From: an uncultured Erythrobacter sp.
GTDB taxonomy: Bacteria > Pseudomonadota > Alphaproteobacteria > Sphingomonadales > Sphingomonadaceae
Length of the DNA: 64,000 nt
Assembly: GCA_947488755.1 (NCBI GenBank)
Contig: CANLAD010000001.1
Coordinates: 2,179,501 to 2,243,500, forward strand
Reading direction: 5' to 3'
Shown here in pieces: positions 34,921-43,146 of the stretch. The notes beneath the pieces are model-generated. The model did not search any database and was not told the origin of the DNA. It saw nothing but the letters and a program-made list of their open reading frames with translations. Position 1 is the stretch's first letter. The number at the start of each line of letters is the position of its first letter. The position numbers and the translations under genes were made by a program.

Positions 34921-37471
34921 GCCCTCAATCGACGACATCCTCACTCCAAAACCCGATGCGCGCCCGCGCATTTACGCCTATTCCATCGCGGATGAGGCGC
35001 ATGACGGGTTGCTCAAGGTTGGGCAGACCACGCGCGATGTGAAGCAGCGGATCGCCGAGCAGTTGAAGACGGCGGCGATCGCCAATTACGCCATCGAACT
35101 TGACGAACCCGGTGAGGCCGATGACGGGTCGATCATCACCGATCATGCCGTGCGCGATGCGCTCAAGCGCAAGGGTTTTGTCAATCCGCAGCTTGAATGG
35201 ATGCGATGCTCGCTGGCCGATGTGAAAACCGTGCTGGCCGAACTGCGCAGCGGACAGCAATTCACCGGCACGCATCACGAAGATTTTCCGCCGCGCAAGG
35301 AGCAGTTGGAAGCGGTCGAGCAAACTTACGCCTATTATCATTCGCGCTGGCAGCAGGATGCCAATGCCGTTCCCCGCTTTCTGTGGAACGCCAAGATGCG
35401 TTTCGGCAAGACCTTCACCAGCTATCAGCTTGCCAAGAAACTTGGCGCAAAGCGGGTGCTTGTGCTGACATTCAAGCCCGCCGTCGAAGATGCCTGGCAG
35501 ACCGACCTTGAATGTCATGTCGATTTTGATGGGTGGCAGTATCTCTCCCGCAATTCCGGGCGCGATCCGAGCCAGATCGATGGCGACAAGCCCGTGGTCT
35601 ATTTCGGCTCGTTCCAGGACCTGCTTGGGCGTGACAAGGCCGGTAATATCAAGGCCCGCAACGAATGGCTCCACACGATCAACTGGGATTTGGTCGTGTT
35701 CGACGAATATCATTTCGGCGCATGGCGCGAGACGGCAAAGGAGCTTTTCGAGGGCGAGGATGCAGGAGAGGCCAAGAAGGAAGCCAAGCTGGAATATGCC
35801 GATGGTCTGAACGATGTGAACGAAGACCTTGGTGTCATGTCGGAAAGCGAAACCGACTTTCTGCCGATTACCACGCGGGCATACCTCTATCTTTCTGGCA
35901 CACCCTTCAAGGCGCTGGCCACGGGCGAGTTCATCGAAGAACAGATATTCAACTGGACCTACACGGACGAGCAGCGCGCCAAGGAGGCATTTGCCGCGCA
36001 GCATCCGGGGCAGCGCAATCCCTACGGCGCATTGCCGCAAATGCGCCTGCTGACCTACCAGATGCCGCCGGAGATCACCCATATCGCCAGCGGCGGCGAG
36101 CTGGATGAATTTGACCTCAACGAGTTTTTCGCTGCGAACGGAACAGGTGTTCTCGCGCAGTTCAAGCACAAGGACGAGGTGCAGAAATGGCTCAACGTCA
36201 TTCGCAATTCGCCCGATGCACCGCGATCATTCGACAGCATCAAGACCGGCGTTGTGCCGCCGTGGCCCTATTCGGACACGCGGCTTCTGCCCCATTTGCA
36301 GCACAGCTTCTGGTTCTTGCCCAACGTCGCGGCCTGCCACGCAATGGCGAACTTGCTGAAAGAGAAACACAACACGTTCTGGCACGATTATCAGGTGATC
36401 GTGGCCGCAGGCGCATCGGCGGGCATCGGCCTTGATGCCTTGCCGCCCGTTCGGGACAAGGTTGGCAGCGGTTTCGACACCAAGACCATCACGCTTTCCT
36501 GCGGCAAGCTGACCACCGGGGTTACGGTCAAGCAATGGTCGTCGATCCTGATGCTGCGCAATCTCCAATCGCCGGAAACATATTTTCAGGCGGCGTTCCG
36601 GGTGCAGTCGCCCTGGTCGATCAAGAATCCCAACGGGGACAATCCGAACGAGGAAGAGATCATCAAGCCGGTCTGCTTCGTGTTCGATTTCGCCCCGACT
36701 AGGGCGCTGCGGCAGTTGTCGGAATATGGCATCGGCCTTTCACCGGGGGAAGCGAACCCGGAAAACGCCGTGAAGGAACTTGTCTCGTTCCTGCCCGTGT
36801 TGGCCTATGACGGCGCGAAGATGATGCAGATCGACGCGGGCGGCATCCTCGACATTGCGATGGCGGGAACGTCCGCGACCCTGCTGGCCCGGAAATGGGA
36901 ATCTGCCATGCTGGTCAACGTGGACAACGACACGTTGCGCCGCGTTCTCGAAAACCCCGAAGCGATGGCCGCTGTTGAACGGATCGAAGGTTGGCGCGCC
37001 CTTGGCGACAACATCATCGAGACGATCATCAACAAGAGCGAGAAGATCAAGGACATCAAGGACAAGGCCAAAGCCAATGACGGGGAGCTGACCCCGAAAG
37101 AGAAGAAAGAACTGACCGCCGAGGAAAAGGAATTCAAATCCAAGCGCAAGCTGGTTCAGGAAAAGCTGATAAAGTTCGCCACGCGCATCCCCGCCTTCAT
37201 GTATTTGACCGATTTCCGCGAGAACAAGCTACAGGACGTGATTACCAAGCTGGAACCGGACCTGTTCCATGCAGTCACTGGCCTGACCGTGGCGGATTTC
37301 CACCTGCTGGTTCGCCTTCGCGTGTTCAACACCGAGCGGATGAATGAAGCGGTGTTCGCGTTTCGCCGCTACGAGGATGCTTCGCTGCGTTATACCGGCA
37401 TCGAAAGCCACGAAGGTCTGACGCATTATGGCTTGTATGACACTGTGGTGGCGAAGGAATTTGACGCCTAG
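34913..37471 (+). CDS. GIY-YIG nuclease / SF2 helicase restriction protein
   Basis: This 852-aa protein starts at ATG 34913. The N-terminus carries a GIY-YIG-like nuclease domain: YAYSIADEAHDGLLKVGQTT with RDVKQRIAEQL downstream. A helicase follows: motif I NAKMRFGKT, motif II FDEYHFG, motif III-like LSGTPFKAL, and a C-terminal helicase lobe ending QAAFRVQSPW. A charged coiled region lies near residues 700-760. The protein would translocate along DNA and cut unmodified targets. Nuclease, translocase and a split methylase together form a complete restriction-modification system of type I/ISP-like logic with a different nuclease. Confidence 0.8.
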   Translation: MNKPSIDDILTPKPDARPRIYAYSIADEAHDGLLKVGQTTRDVKQRIAEQLKTAAIANYAIELDEPGEADDGSIITDHAVRDALKRKGFVNPQLEWMRCSLADVKTVLAELRSGQQFTGTHHEDFPPRKEQLEAVEQTYAYYHSRWQQDANAVPRFLWNAKMRFGKTFTSYQLAKKLGAKRVLVLTFKPAVEDAWQTDLECHVDFDGWQYLSRNSGRDPSQIDGDKPVVYFGSFQDLLGRDKAGNIKARNEWLHTINWDLVVFDEYHFGAWRETAKELFEGEDAGEAKKEAKLEYADGLNDVNEDLGVMSESETDFLPITTRAYLYLSGTPFKALATGEFIEEQIFNWTYTDEQRAKEAFAAQHPGQRNPYGALPQMRLLTYQMPPEITHIASGGELDEFDLNEFFAANGTGVLAQFKHKDEVQKWLNVIRNSPDAPRSFDSIKTGVVPPWPYSDTRLLPHLQHSFWFLPNVAACHAMANLLKEKHNTFWHDYQVIVAAGASAGIGLDALPPVRDKVGSGFDTKTITLSCGKLTTGVTVKQWSSILMLRNLQSPETYFQAAFRVQSPWSIKNPNGDNPNEEEIIKPVCFVFDFAPTRALRQLSEYGIGLSPGEANPENAVKELVSFLPVLAYDGAKMMQIDAGGILDIAMAGTSATLLARKWESAMLVNVDNDTLRRVLENPEAMAAVERIEGWRALGDNIIETIINKSEKIKDIKDKAKANDGELTPKEKKELTAEEKEFKSKRKLVQEKLIKFATRIPAFMYLTDFRENKLQDVITKLEPDLFHAVTGLTVADFHLLVRLRVFNTERMNEAVFAFRRYEDASLRYTGIESHEGLTHYGLYDTVVAKEFDA

Positions 37472-37500
37472 CTGGAAATGGGAACTAACGAGCCGCGCTT

Positions 37501-38739
37501 CTAGCTGCTCTTGATGGCTTTAACTCGAGCCAACCCCCGTAAGGCGAATTTGCGCAGTGCCTTCACCTGTCGGTTGATGGATTGGCTCTGGAGTTCATCG
37601 GAAGAACGATCAGCATAAGCCAAGAAGTTGCGAAGCCCTACATGGGTTAATCGCCCGCGCAGCTTGCTGGTGTAGATTTTGTCTTTCTGACCGGCTTTTG
37701 CCAACCTTTCGGCCTTTCGTTCAGATCGGCGAATGGCTCTTTTTGCGGAGCGCCATTGCCTTGAAAGGGAGCCGGGCCGGACCAAAGCCGGTCCAAGGCC
37801 AAGTTGGAAACCGAGATACTGGAAGTTGTCCCGCTCATCGCCAGTGAAGCGTTGGCGGATAGTCTTGTTATTTTGAAGTTCCAAAGCTTCGTTGTTGAGC
37901 GCGTCGGCCACGGCAGCGGCTAGCTGATCGGCGTGTTCAGGGGCGCAAATGATAAGAATATCGTCGGAATATCGCTGGTAAAGCGCACCGTGCTGATCGG
38001 CCAGCGCCTTCATCGCCAGGTCAAAATCGGCCATGTAGAGATTGGATAGGCTGGCGCTTATCGGCGTTCCTTGCGGGACGCCAATGCCCTTGCCGTTAGT
38101 GTGGATCGGGATGCCCCCAGCCTTCAGTTCCTTGACTGTCGCTATAGGGCGATCAGCGCCGCGCTGTTTTAGCCGCAACCCAAATACGGGATGGGCCTTC
38201 AAATCCGCCTTTCGGACGTGGCTATACCGGGTGACGGAACGCAGCACTCTGTGCCAATCGTTGGGGAGTTCATCGACGGCGAGCAGCCACTTGAGCCGCT
38301 GCTTCAGACGCTTGTGGTCGATATTGTCAAAGAAGCCGGTCACGTCGAAGCACATGGCTTCGACTGAATCGTGGTCGCGCACATAGGCCTGTGCGGTGGC
38401 GGCGAAATGGTAGTTGGATTTTCTGAGGGAGCGGTAGGCTATGACCGCCTCATGCAGCCCGTTTGCCGCATACCACGCATCCAACCTGCCGGTTAGCTCG
38501 TGCGAGTACTTGGATAGGATGCATGCATCGCGGTGCGAGGCGTGCATGATGTCACGCTCCTTGACCACTGTCTTGCCGTCCAGCGGTCGATAGCGCGGTG
38601 TTTCTTTGATCCAATGCAGCAGCGGGGACCACGGGTGCGCGACAACCTGTTCCGGCGTGAGTGTGGTTGCCCACTCACTCCGTATAGGCACATCGAAGTG
38701 CCGATACCTGCGCGGCTTGAACCAAGACGGCTTTGCCAT
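37501..38739 (-). CDS. drt2: Antiviral reverse transcriptase, DRT2-like (UG2)
   Basis: This is a 412-aa protein with no extra enzymatic domain. RT motifs are complete: FDVTGFFD (131-138) with the first catalytic Asp, VPQGTPIS (221-228), and YSDD (257-260). The N-terminal YRHFD (12-16) and the KERDIMHASHRDA segment (60-72) match what I recall for DRT class 2. In that system the RT copies an upstream ncRNA by rolling-circle synthesis into repeat cDNA, which encodes the toxic Neo protein. The 5' region here is structured and open in several frames, as expected for such an ncRNA. A group II intron RT is unlikely because the maturase domain is missing. Confidence 0.78.
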   Translation of the reverse strand: MAKPSWFKPRRYRHFDVPIRSEWATTLTPEQVVAHPWSPLLHWIKETPRYRPLDGKTVVKERDIMHASHRDACILSKYSHELTGRLDAWYAANGLHEAVIAYRSLRKSNYHFAATAQAYVRDHDSVEAMCFDVTGFFDNIDHKRLKQRLKWLLAVDELPNDWHRVLRSVTRYSHVRKADLKAHPVFGLRLKQRGADRPIATVKELKAGGIPIHTNGKGIGVPQGTPISASLSNLYMADFDLAMKALADQHGALYQRYSDDILIICAPEHADQLAAAVADALNNEALELQNNKTIRQRFTGDERDNFQYLGFQLGLGPALVRPGSLSRQWRSAKRAIRRSERKAERLAKAGQKDKIYTSKLRGRLTHVGLRNFLAYADRSSDELQSQSINRQVKALRKFALRGLARVKAIKSS

Positions 38740-39118
38740 CCCCCCTCATTTCTAGCAGTCTCTGGGGGATAGTTCTGGCTCTGAACCCGGCTGGTGCCGC
38801 TAGACCCCCCAGAGGCACGCCACCATCCGTGGTTGCCTTCTCGCAAATGCAACCACGCGAGCCTGTTAACGCTAGGTGGTATTGTATGGTCGAGGAGGTC
38901 CGATTGTTGAAGATCGAAGTCTCGCCGCTGCAACTCGCAGAGTGGCTGATCCACGGCATCGCCGTAATCATATCGCTCTTGCAGGTTGACAGTGTAAACG
39001 ACCGCACCCTTTGGCCAATTCCAAGGGCTCTGGTGATATGGGAACGGATCGGCAACATTCAAGGGCGCGTAATCAACTTTCTTCGTGAGGATTTCGACGC
39101 TGTTTTGACCCCATAATC
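38740..39118 (-). ncRNA. Candidate DRT2 non-coding RNA upstream of the RT gene
   Basis: This stretch is directly 5' of the RT gene. It contains a 9-bp perfect hairpin, CGTGGTTGC/GCAACCACG (38828-38857), and an 8-bp stem, TCTGGGGG/CCCCCAGA (38761-38813), that brackets about 37 bases. Two minus-strand frames and one plus-strand frame stay open across about 319 bases. That is unusual for DNA with no obvious protein, and is compatible with a hidden Neo-type frame. The exact ends of the RNA and of its template region cannot be seen. Confidence 0.5.
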
Positions 39119-39676
39119 GTGTCTGAAATTTCTTCTCAGCGCGGTTCGACTCTCGATTCAGTAACAAACTTCTGTGTGGTGATTCTGCCCTCCCGGGCGA
39201 CCCGCTCTATCTCGCTGCGCTCGACTGAACCCGCGTGGCGGTTTCGTCCCATTCGGGTGACGATCAGGAGCAGTTCGAAGCGGAGCGGGAATTCCTGATG
39301 GACGCGCTCTGTCCCGCATGTCCTGCGGTCATGCTCCTGAGGGCGCGGCATTCCTGAGCTAACCCGCAGGCACGCTTGCCTCTCTCATTGCCGGAGGCCC
39401 GCTGGCGCACTGATCGCGCGCGCAGGACCTCCGTCGGCTTCGCGCCGTTGCAAGGGTGCCGTCCTTGCTGGATCGCCTGGCGATCCCTGGCGGGAACACC
39501 AAGAGCTTTGCCCTCTCGTTCCCGAAACCGGAAATAGACGCCCCCGTGTGGCGGGCTGTGCCCGCTGGCCCGCGCCAGGACATCGATTCCGGTTTTCCCT
39601 CCCCCTCCCATCCTCGCCGGAAGGCAGGCCGCATGCCGCGTGTCGGATGCGGCTTTCAGCCGAAGGAGGACAGAAA
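39119..39676. other. Gene-poor region downstream of the RT locus
   Basis: About 558 bases with no supported gene; the frames seen are weak. It holds a 17-bp palindrome, GGATCGCCTGGCGATCC, at 39470-39486 and ends with an AAGGAGGA ribosome-binding site at 39663-39670 for the small gene at 39677. The rest is GC-rich and repetitive in composition. I see no tRNA. Confidence 0.45.
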
Positions 39677-39865
39677 ATGGGTGACCTGACTTTGAACTAC
39701 CGCGCTTGCGGAGCCGAGTGCCGCGAGGACTGGTTGCGGATGCTGGCCAATGAGAACGGCTTGCCGTTCGGGACGGTGCGTCGGCTAGCCGAGAAGCTGG
39801 GCGAACGGGAGGATTTTGGCAAGCTGGTTCACATTTGCGAATGCGGCGGGAGGGTGGTGCAATGA
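39677..39865 (+). CDS. Small Cys-containing hypothetical protein
   Basis: This 62-aa protein has a perfect AAGGAGGA ribosome-binding site 6 bases before its ATG. It has Cys pairs near both ends (RACGAEC and CECGG), which suggests a small zinc-binding fold. Its stop overlaps the DUF3768 start (ATGA). The family is not recognised. Confidence 0.6.
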   Translation: MGDLTLNYRACGAECREDWLRMLANENGLPFGTVRRLAEKLGEREDFGKLVHICECGGRVVQ

Positions 39866-40245
39866 GTGCTGGCACCCTTTCCCGCAGCGAGCGGATTGCC
39901 CGGCTCAATGACCACGCGCGGCAGGCGATGGGCTTGGCCTGCGTTGCTGTGGCAACCGAAGGCTTTCGGGCCTTGCCCGAAGCGGATCAGTCGCGAGTGC
40001 GCGAGCTGGTCGAGACCTTTGACGCCTTCACGTCGGACAACGATCCCTACGGCGAGCGCGATTTCGGAGCGATCTATCAGGACGGCGTAGGTCGCTGGAC
40101 GACCAAGCGACCGGCGCAACCTGCCGAAACCGTGTTCTGGAAGATCGATGCCTACGACCGCGATTTGCATTTTGGCAGCGATGACCCGGCCAATCCTGCG
40201 GTTACACGGCGGGTGCTCACCATCATGCTGGCCAGCGAATATTGA
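39862..40245 (+). CDS. DUF3768 domain-containing protein
   Basis: Starting at ATG 39862 gives 127 aa. The pattern of an Arg-rich N-terminus (RSERIARLNDHARQ) followed by VFWKIDAYDRDL and DPANPAVTRRVLTIMLASEY matches DUF3768, common on alphaproteobacterial plasmids. Its function is unknown. It is coupled to the small Cys protein before it by an ATGA overlap. Confidence 0.8.
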   Translation: MSAGTLSRSERIARLNDHARQAMGLACVAVATEGFRALPEADQSRVRELVETFDAFTSDNDPYGERDFGAIYQDGVGRWTTKRPAQPAETVFWKIDAYDRDLHFGSDDPANPAVTRRVLTIMLASEY

Positions 40246-40281
40246 ATAGGGGGGAGAGGAGTCCGCGCGCCGCCTGACACG

Positions 40282-41097
40282 TCAGGCGGCGCGTTGATCG
40301 ACGAAGCAGTGTTCGTTGTGCCAGTCGAGAAATGCCGGTTCAGGATCGAACCGGGTTGCCGACCGCAATGTCGCGTTATCGAATTGCTGGAAATAGTCGC
40401 GCGTCTCGCGGCTCTGGCTTTCGCGCAATTGCCGCGAGATGCGAATGCGCCGTTGGTGATCGACCGTGATTAGACCGCGATCGAAGGCGCGGTCGAGTGT
40501 CGCTGACAGCAATAGGCCATTTGCGGGGTTGTGCCGGTTGTCGCTGTCCTTGCCCCACGGCTTGATATGGCTCGCCGTCAGCAGGCGCGGATCGGCGATG
40601 CCGGTGATGCAGCACGTCTCTTCGTAATTGGCGAGCACCGCGCGGCGGAAGAAGTCCTGGCCTACGCGCTGATTGACGAGCGCCTGTGTGGTGGACTCGC
40701 CTTGATAGGGGTCGAACCGAAACTCGCTGCGCTTTTCATTGAGGCGCAACGGCGGCGGTGGTGGCTCGAACTGGCCGACCTGGGAAGTCCACAAGTCTTC
40801 CACCCGCGAGACGAGACCGGTCCAGTCCTGGCCGAACTCGGAATAGGTTGCGCGATCCAGCTTGGATGCACCGTCCAGACCCTTGCGTCCGCTGTCCGTG
40901 ATCTTGGGATCGAGGCTGGCGAAGTTGCACAACTTCATCGCGACCGAGCTGTTCGTGCGCCCGAGCGCAGCGGCGAGGTCCTGGATTTCCGGATTGCCCG
41001 AATGCAGCTTTCCAAACGGCAGCTGGAGATAGAGATACAGCGCAAGCACCGTCTCCTCTTCGCTCCAGCGTTTCCGTGAACTGCCCTCGATTGCCAT
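40282..41097 (-). CDS. HNH endonuclease (predicted restriction-type)
   Basis: A start at ATG 41097 (MAIEGSS) gives 271 aa. The N-terminal half is helical (RKRWSEEETVLALYLY) and includes an HTH-like stretch. The C-terminal HNH domain reads CCITGIADPRLLTASHIKPWG, then NPANGLLL, then FDRGLI, with the His/Asn residues in place. The family is related to predicted restriction endonucleases that recognise modified or foreign DNA. No methyltransferase lies beside it, so it may be a solitary type IV-like nuclease. Confidence 0.78.
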   Translation of the reverse strand: MAIEGSSRKRWSEEETVLALYLYLQLPFGKLHSGNPEIQDLAAALGRTNSSVAMKLCNFASLDPKITDSGRKGLDGASKLDRATYSEFGQDWTGLVSRVEDLWTSQVGQFEPPPPPLRLNEKRSEFRFDPYQGESTTQALVNQRVGQDFFRRAVLANYEETCCITGIADPRLLTASHIKPWGKDSDNRHNPANGLLLSATLDRAFDRGLITVDHQRRIRISRQLRESQSRETRDYFQQFDNATLRSATRFDPEPAFLDWHNEHCFVDQRAA

Positions 41098-41336
41098 GGC
41101 GAAGGTTTGGGCGAGAGTGATCCAGCGCGCAAGTGTGACGGTTTGCCATGTATTTGGTTGCCTTTCGATCAGGCGGTTCCGTTCTTGGGCACCCCAACTG
41201 GCCGCACTCGGTCTGCCTTCAATGTCCGGCCCGCGCCGGTTCGCTCCGCTCACCCGTGTTGGACATGAATCCTGCCCTTGGCCGTGCGGCCTTCCTGTTT
41301 GGTGCAACGAGCCACCAGATACGAAAGGAAATCATC

Positions 41337-41561
41337 ATGGCACGCAGCAATACTGCACCCGCGCAGGAGACCAATCCGCCGGACTTCCTCGCCTGGCATG
41401 TCGCCAACAAGGGCGACAAGGGCTACTGGACCCGCATCGGAGCGGCGTGGTTCCACCGCGACCGCAAAGGTCTTTCGCTTCAACTGGAAGTGGTGCCGAT
41501 CAATGGCCGGATCGTCCTGCGCACGCCGCTGGACGACGAGAAGAAGGAACCGGGCGCTTAG
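41337..41561 (+). CDS. Hypothetical 74-aa protein
   Basis: It starts at ATG 41337 with an AAGGAA ribosome-binding site 7 bases ahead. The C-terminal half (KGYWTRIGAAWFHRDRKGLSLQL ends in a beta-strand pattern) looks like a small beta-rich fold. Short genes of this type often occur on sphingomonad mobile elements. Its function is unknown. Confidence 0.5.
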   Translation: MARSNTAPAQETNPPDFLAWHVANKGDKGYWTRIGAAWFHRDRKGLSLQLEVVPINGRIVLRTPLDDEKKEPGA

Positions 41562-41722
41562 CGCCCGGCCGTCTGGCGGATCGCCTGGGACGGACAGATA
41601 ACAGGCAGCCGGCTGGCGAAGTATTTTCTGGTGATCTTGCGGACTTCGCCGCCATAAAGTTCGCTTCGAGCACCTAGCGTCAAGGTAGCAGGATCGTTAT
41701 ATTCGTCGTGGAGGTAATGGCG

Positions 41723-41950
41723 ATGGCTAAGCAAGGTCAGCACGTAGTTCGGAGTTCATCTGGAGGTTGGGCGGTGAAGAAGGCTGGTTCATCCAGAGCG
41801 AGCAGCGTGCACGACACCCAAGCCGAGGCGATCAAGGCCGCAACAAGGATCGCTCAGAATCAGAAGACGGAACTTTATATCCACGGCCGTGATGGTCGAA
41901 TTAGGGAACGAAATTCCTACGGCAACGACCCGCATCCGCCGAAGGGCTGA
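41723..41950 (+). CDS. DUF2188 domain-containing small protein
   Basis: The start is ATG 41723, 7 bases after GGAGGT (41710-41715); the earlier ATG at 41717 is too close to that site. This 75-aa protein has the DUF2188 pattern: HVVRSSSGGWAVKKAG, then DTQAEAIKAATRIAQNQ, then GRDGRIRERNSYG. Its function is unknown; DUF2188 is widespread and often sits beside defence-like genes. It lies 2 bases before the next gene, so the two are translationally coupled. Confidence 0.78.
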   Translation: MAKQGQHVVRSSSGGWAVKKAGSSRASSVHDTQAEAIKAATRIAQNQKTELYIHGRDGRIRERNSYGNDPHPPKG

Positions 41951-41952
41951 GT

Positions 41953-42579
41953 TTGCCTCCACCATTTGAAAGGTCGGTCTTCGTCAACTGTCCATTTGAC
42001 GAAGAATATGCGCCGATTCTGCAGGCATTAGCCTTTTGCATCGTCTTTCTCGGCTTCCACCCCCGCTTAGCTCCAGAAAACGCCGACAACGCGGCGACGC
42101 GGCTCGATCGCATCGCTGAACTTATACGTGGCTCCAAGTATGGCATTCATGATTTGAGCAGATGCAAGTCGAGGACGGTCGACGAGTACGCGCGCATGAA
42201 TATGCCATTCGAGCTTGGATTGGATCACGCATGTCGCCGGTTTGGACCTACCCCTCTAACGAGTAAGCGAATCCTCATTTTTGAGCATACGCGCTTCGAC
42301 TACCAACGGGCACTTTCAGACATTTCCGGTTGGGACATACGGGCTCATGGCGGTGACCATGAAAAAGCTGTCCGACATTTACGAACTTGGCTCATTGCTG
42401 AGGCCGGAGCAGTTCCAGTCGGGGCGGCGCTCATACAAGGGAAGTATATCGCGTTCCAAGAGTGGTACTGGGAACGAGAGTTAGCGGCAGGGTCATCCGA
42501 GGAGGACATTCGCGAATATCCTACAACCGAGCTCGTTCGGGCGATGCACGAATGGAAGGAAGCGGGAGAGCCCGTCTAA
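41953..42579 (+). CDS. TIR/deoxyribosyltransferase-like hypothetical protein
   Basis: This 208-aa protein starts at TTG 41953, 2 bases after the DUF2188 stop. The N-terminus reads VFVNCPFDEEY, a strand-loop with a conserved NCPFD that recalls nucleotide-binding Rossmann-like folds such as TIR and nucleoside deoxyribosyltransferases. A conserved IHDLSR and MPFELGLDHA follow at mid-protein, the latter with a Glu placed like the TIR catalytic Glu. I do not recognise the exact family. Its gene order beside DUF2188 and a Thoeris pair suggests a defence role, but nothing proves it. Confidence 0.55.
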   Translation: MPPPFERSVFVNCPFDEEYAPILQALAFCIVFLGFHPRLAPENADNAATRLDRIAELIRGSKYGIHDLSRCKSRTVDEYARMNMPFELGLDHACRRFGPTPLTSKRILIFEHTRFDYQRALSDISGWDIRAHGGDHEKAVRHLRTWLIAEAGAVPVGAALIQGKYIAFQEWYWERELAAGSSEEDIREYPTTELVRAMHEWKEAGEPV

Positions 42580-42594
42580 GCGGCCATCGGGCGG

Positions 42595-43146
42595 TCAGAG
42601 CAACCCAAATTCTCTATAGGCGTCATCGTTGTAATAACCCAGACCACCTCCCGCCGGCGCCTTGTTGTGGTTGAACTGCCCTATGGCATCTTCGATGGCT
42701 TTCCGATTGAATGGTATATGGATGACCTTTGCCTTGCCGTTGTCGATCCGTGATTGCAGGGCACTTGGCCAGAGATTGCGCAGGTTGTTAGGCGACCGAA
42801 TGACGCCTTGGCCTGGATAGGTAGCGATGATCGGAATGCGGCAACGGTCCACAGCGTCCCCTATTTCGTAGGGGACGAAATCGGTATCGAACCTCGTTCG
42901 AGCGCCGATTATCAGCACCATGTTCTTCGAATTATCCATTCGCAGTCTAAGGCTACGTTTGATGGTCTCCGCTTGACTGGTGTCGCGAACAGCAGAAACC
43001 TTGTCGTGGCTATTGTAGAATGGGAAAGCCGAGCCGTCTTTGGCTCTCCAGGCCAACATCATGCGATAGTATTTGATGTCGGACGCGGTAGGGTCCGTGC
43101 TGCCCTCTGCGTGGAATGCTATGTAAGTGCCGTTGCGGTAAGCCAT
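42595..43146 (-). CDS. thsB: Thoeris ThsB, TIR-domain enzyme (type II)
   Basis: This 183-aa protein is a single TIR-like domain. A YIAFHAEG strand is followed by a region of about 40 residues, then MVLIIGART, then FVPYEIGDAVDR with the likely catalytic Glu. In type II Thoeris the TIR enzyme senses infection and uses NAD+ to make a histidine-ADP-ribose-like signal. It follows the membrane Macro gene with a TGATG overlap and is read from the same strand. The two genes therefore form one operon. Confidence 0.82.
   Translation of the reverse strand: MAYRNGTYIAFHAEGSTDPTASDIKYYRMMLAWRAKDGSAFPFYNSHDKVSAVRDTSQAETIKRSLRLRMDNSKNMVLIIGARTRFDTDFVPYEIGDAVDRCRIPIIATYPGQGVIRSPNNLRNLWPSALQSRIDNGKAKVIHIPFNRKAIEDAIGQFNHNKAPAGGGLGYYNDDAYREFGLL

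Noticed and set aside
32660-37471. BREX or DISARM system
   Set aside because: The marker genes (PglZ, BrxC, DrmA/B) are absent; the three genes look like a restriction-modification set.
38733-39116. The plus-strand 127-codon frame upstream of the RT as a normal gene
   Set aside because: It has no ribosome-binding site or recognisable domain, and the hairpins fit an RNA better; it is treated as part of the candidate ncRNA.
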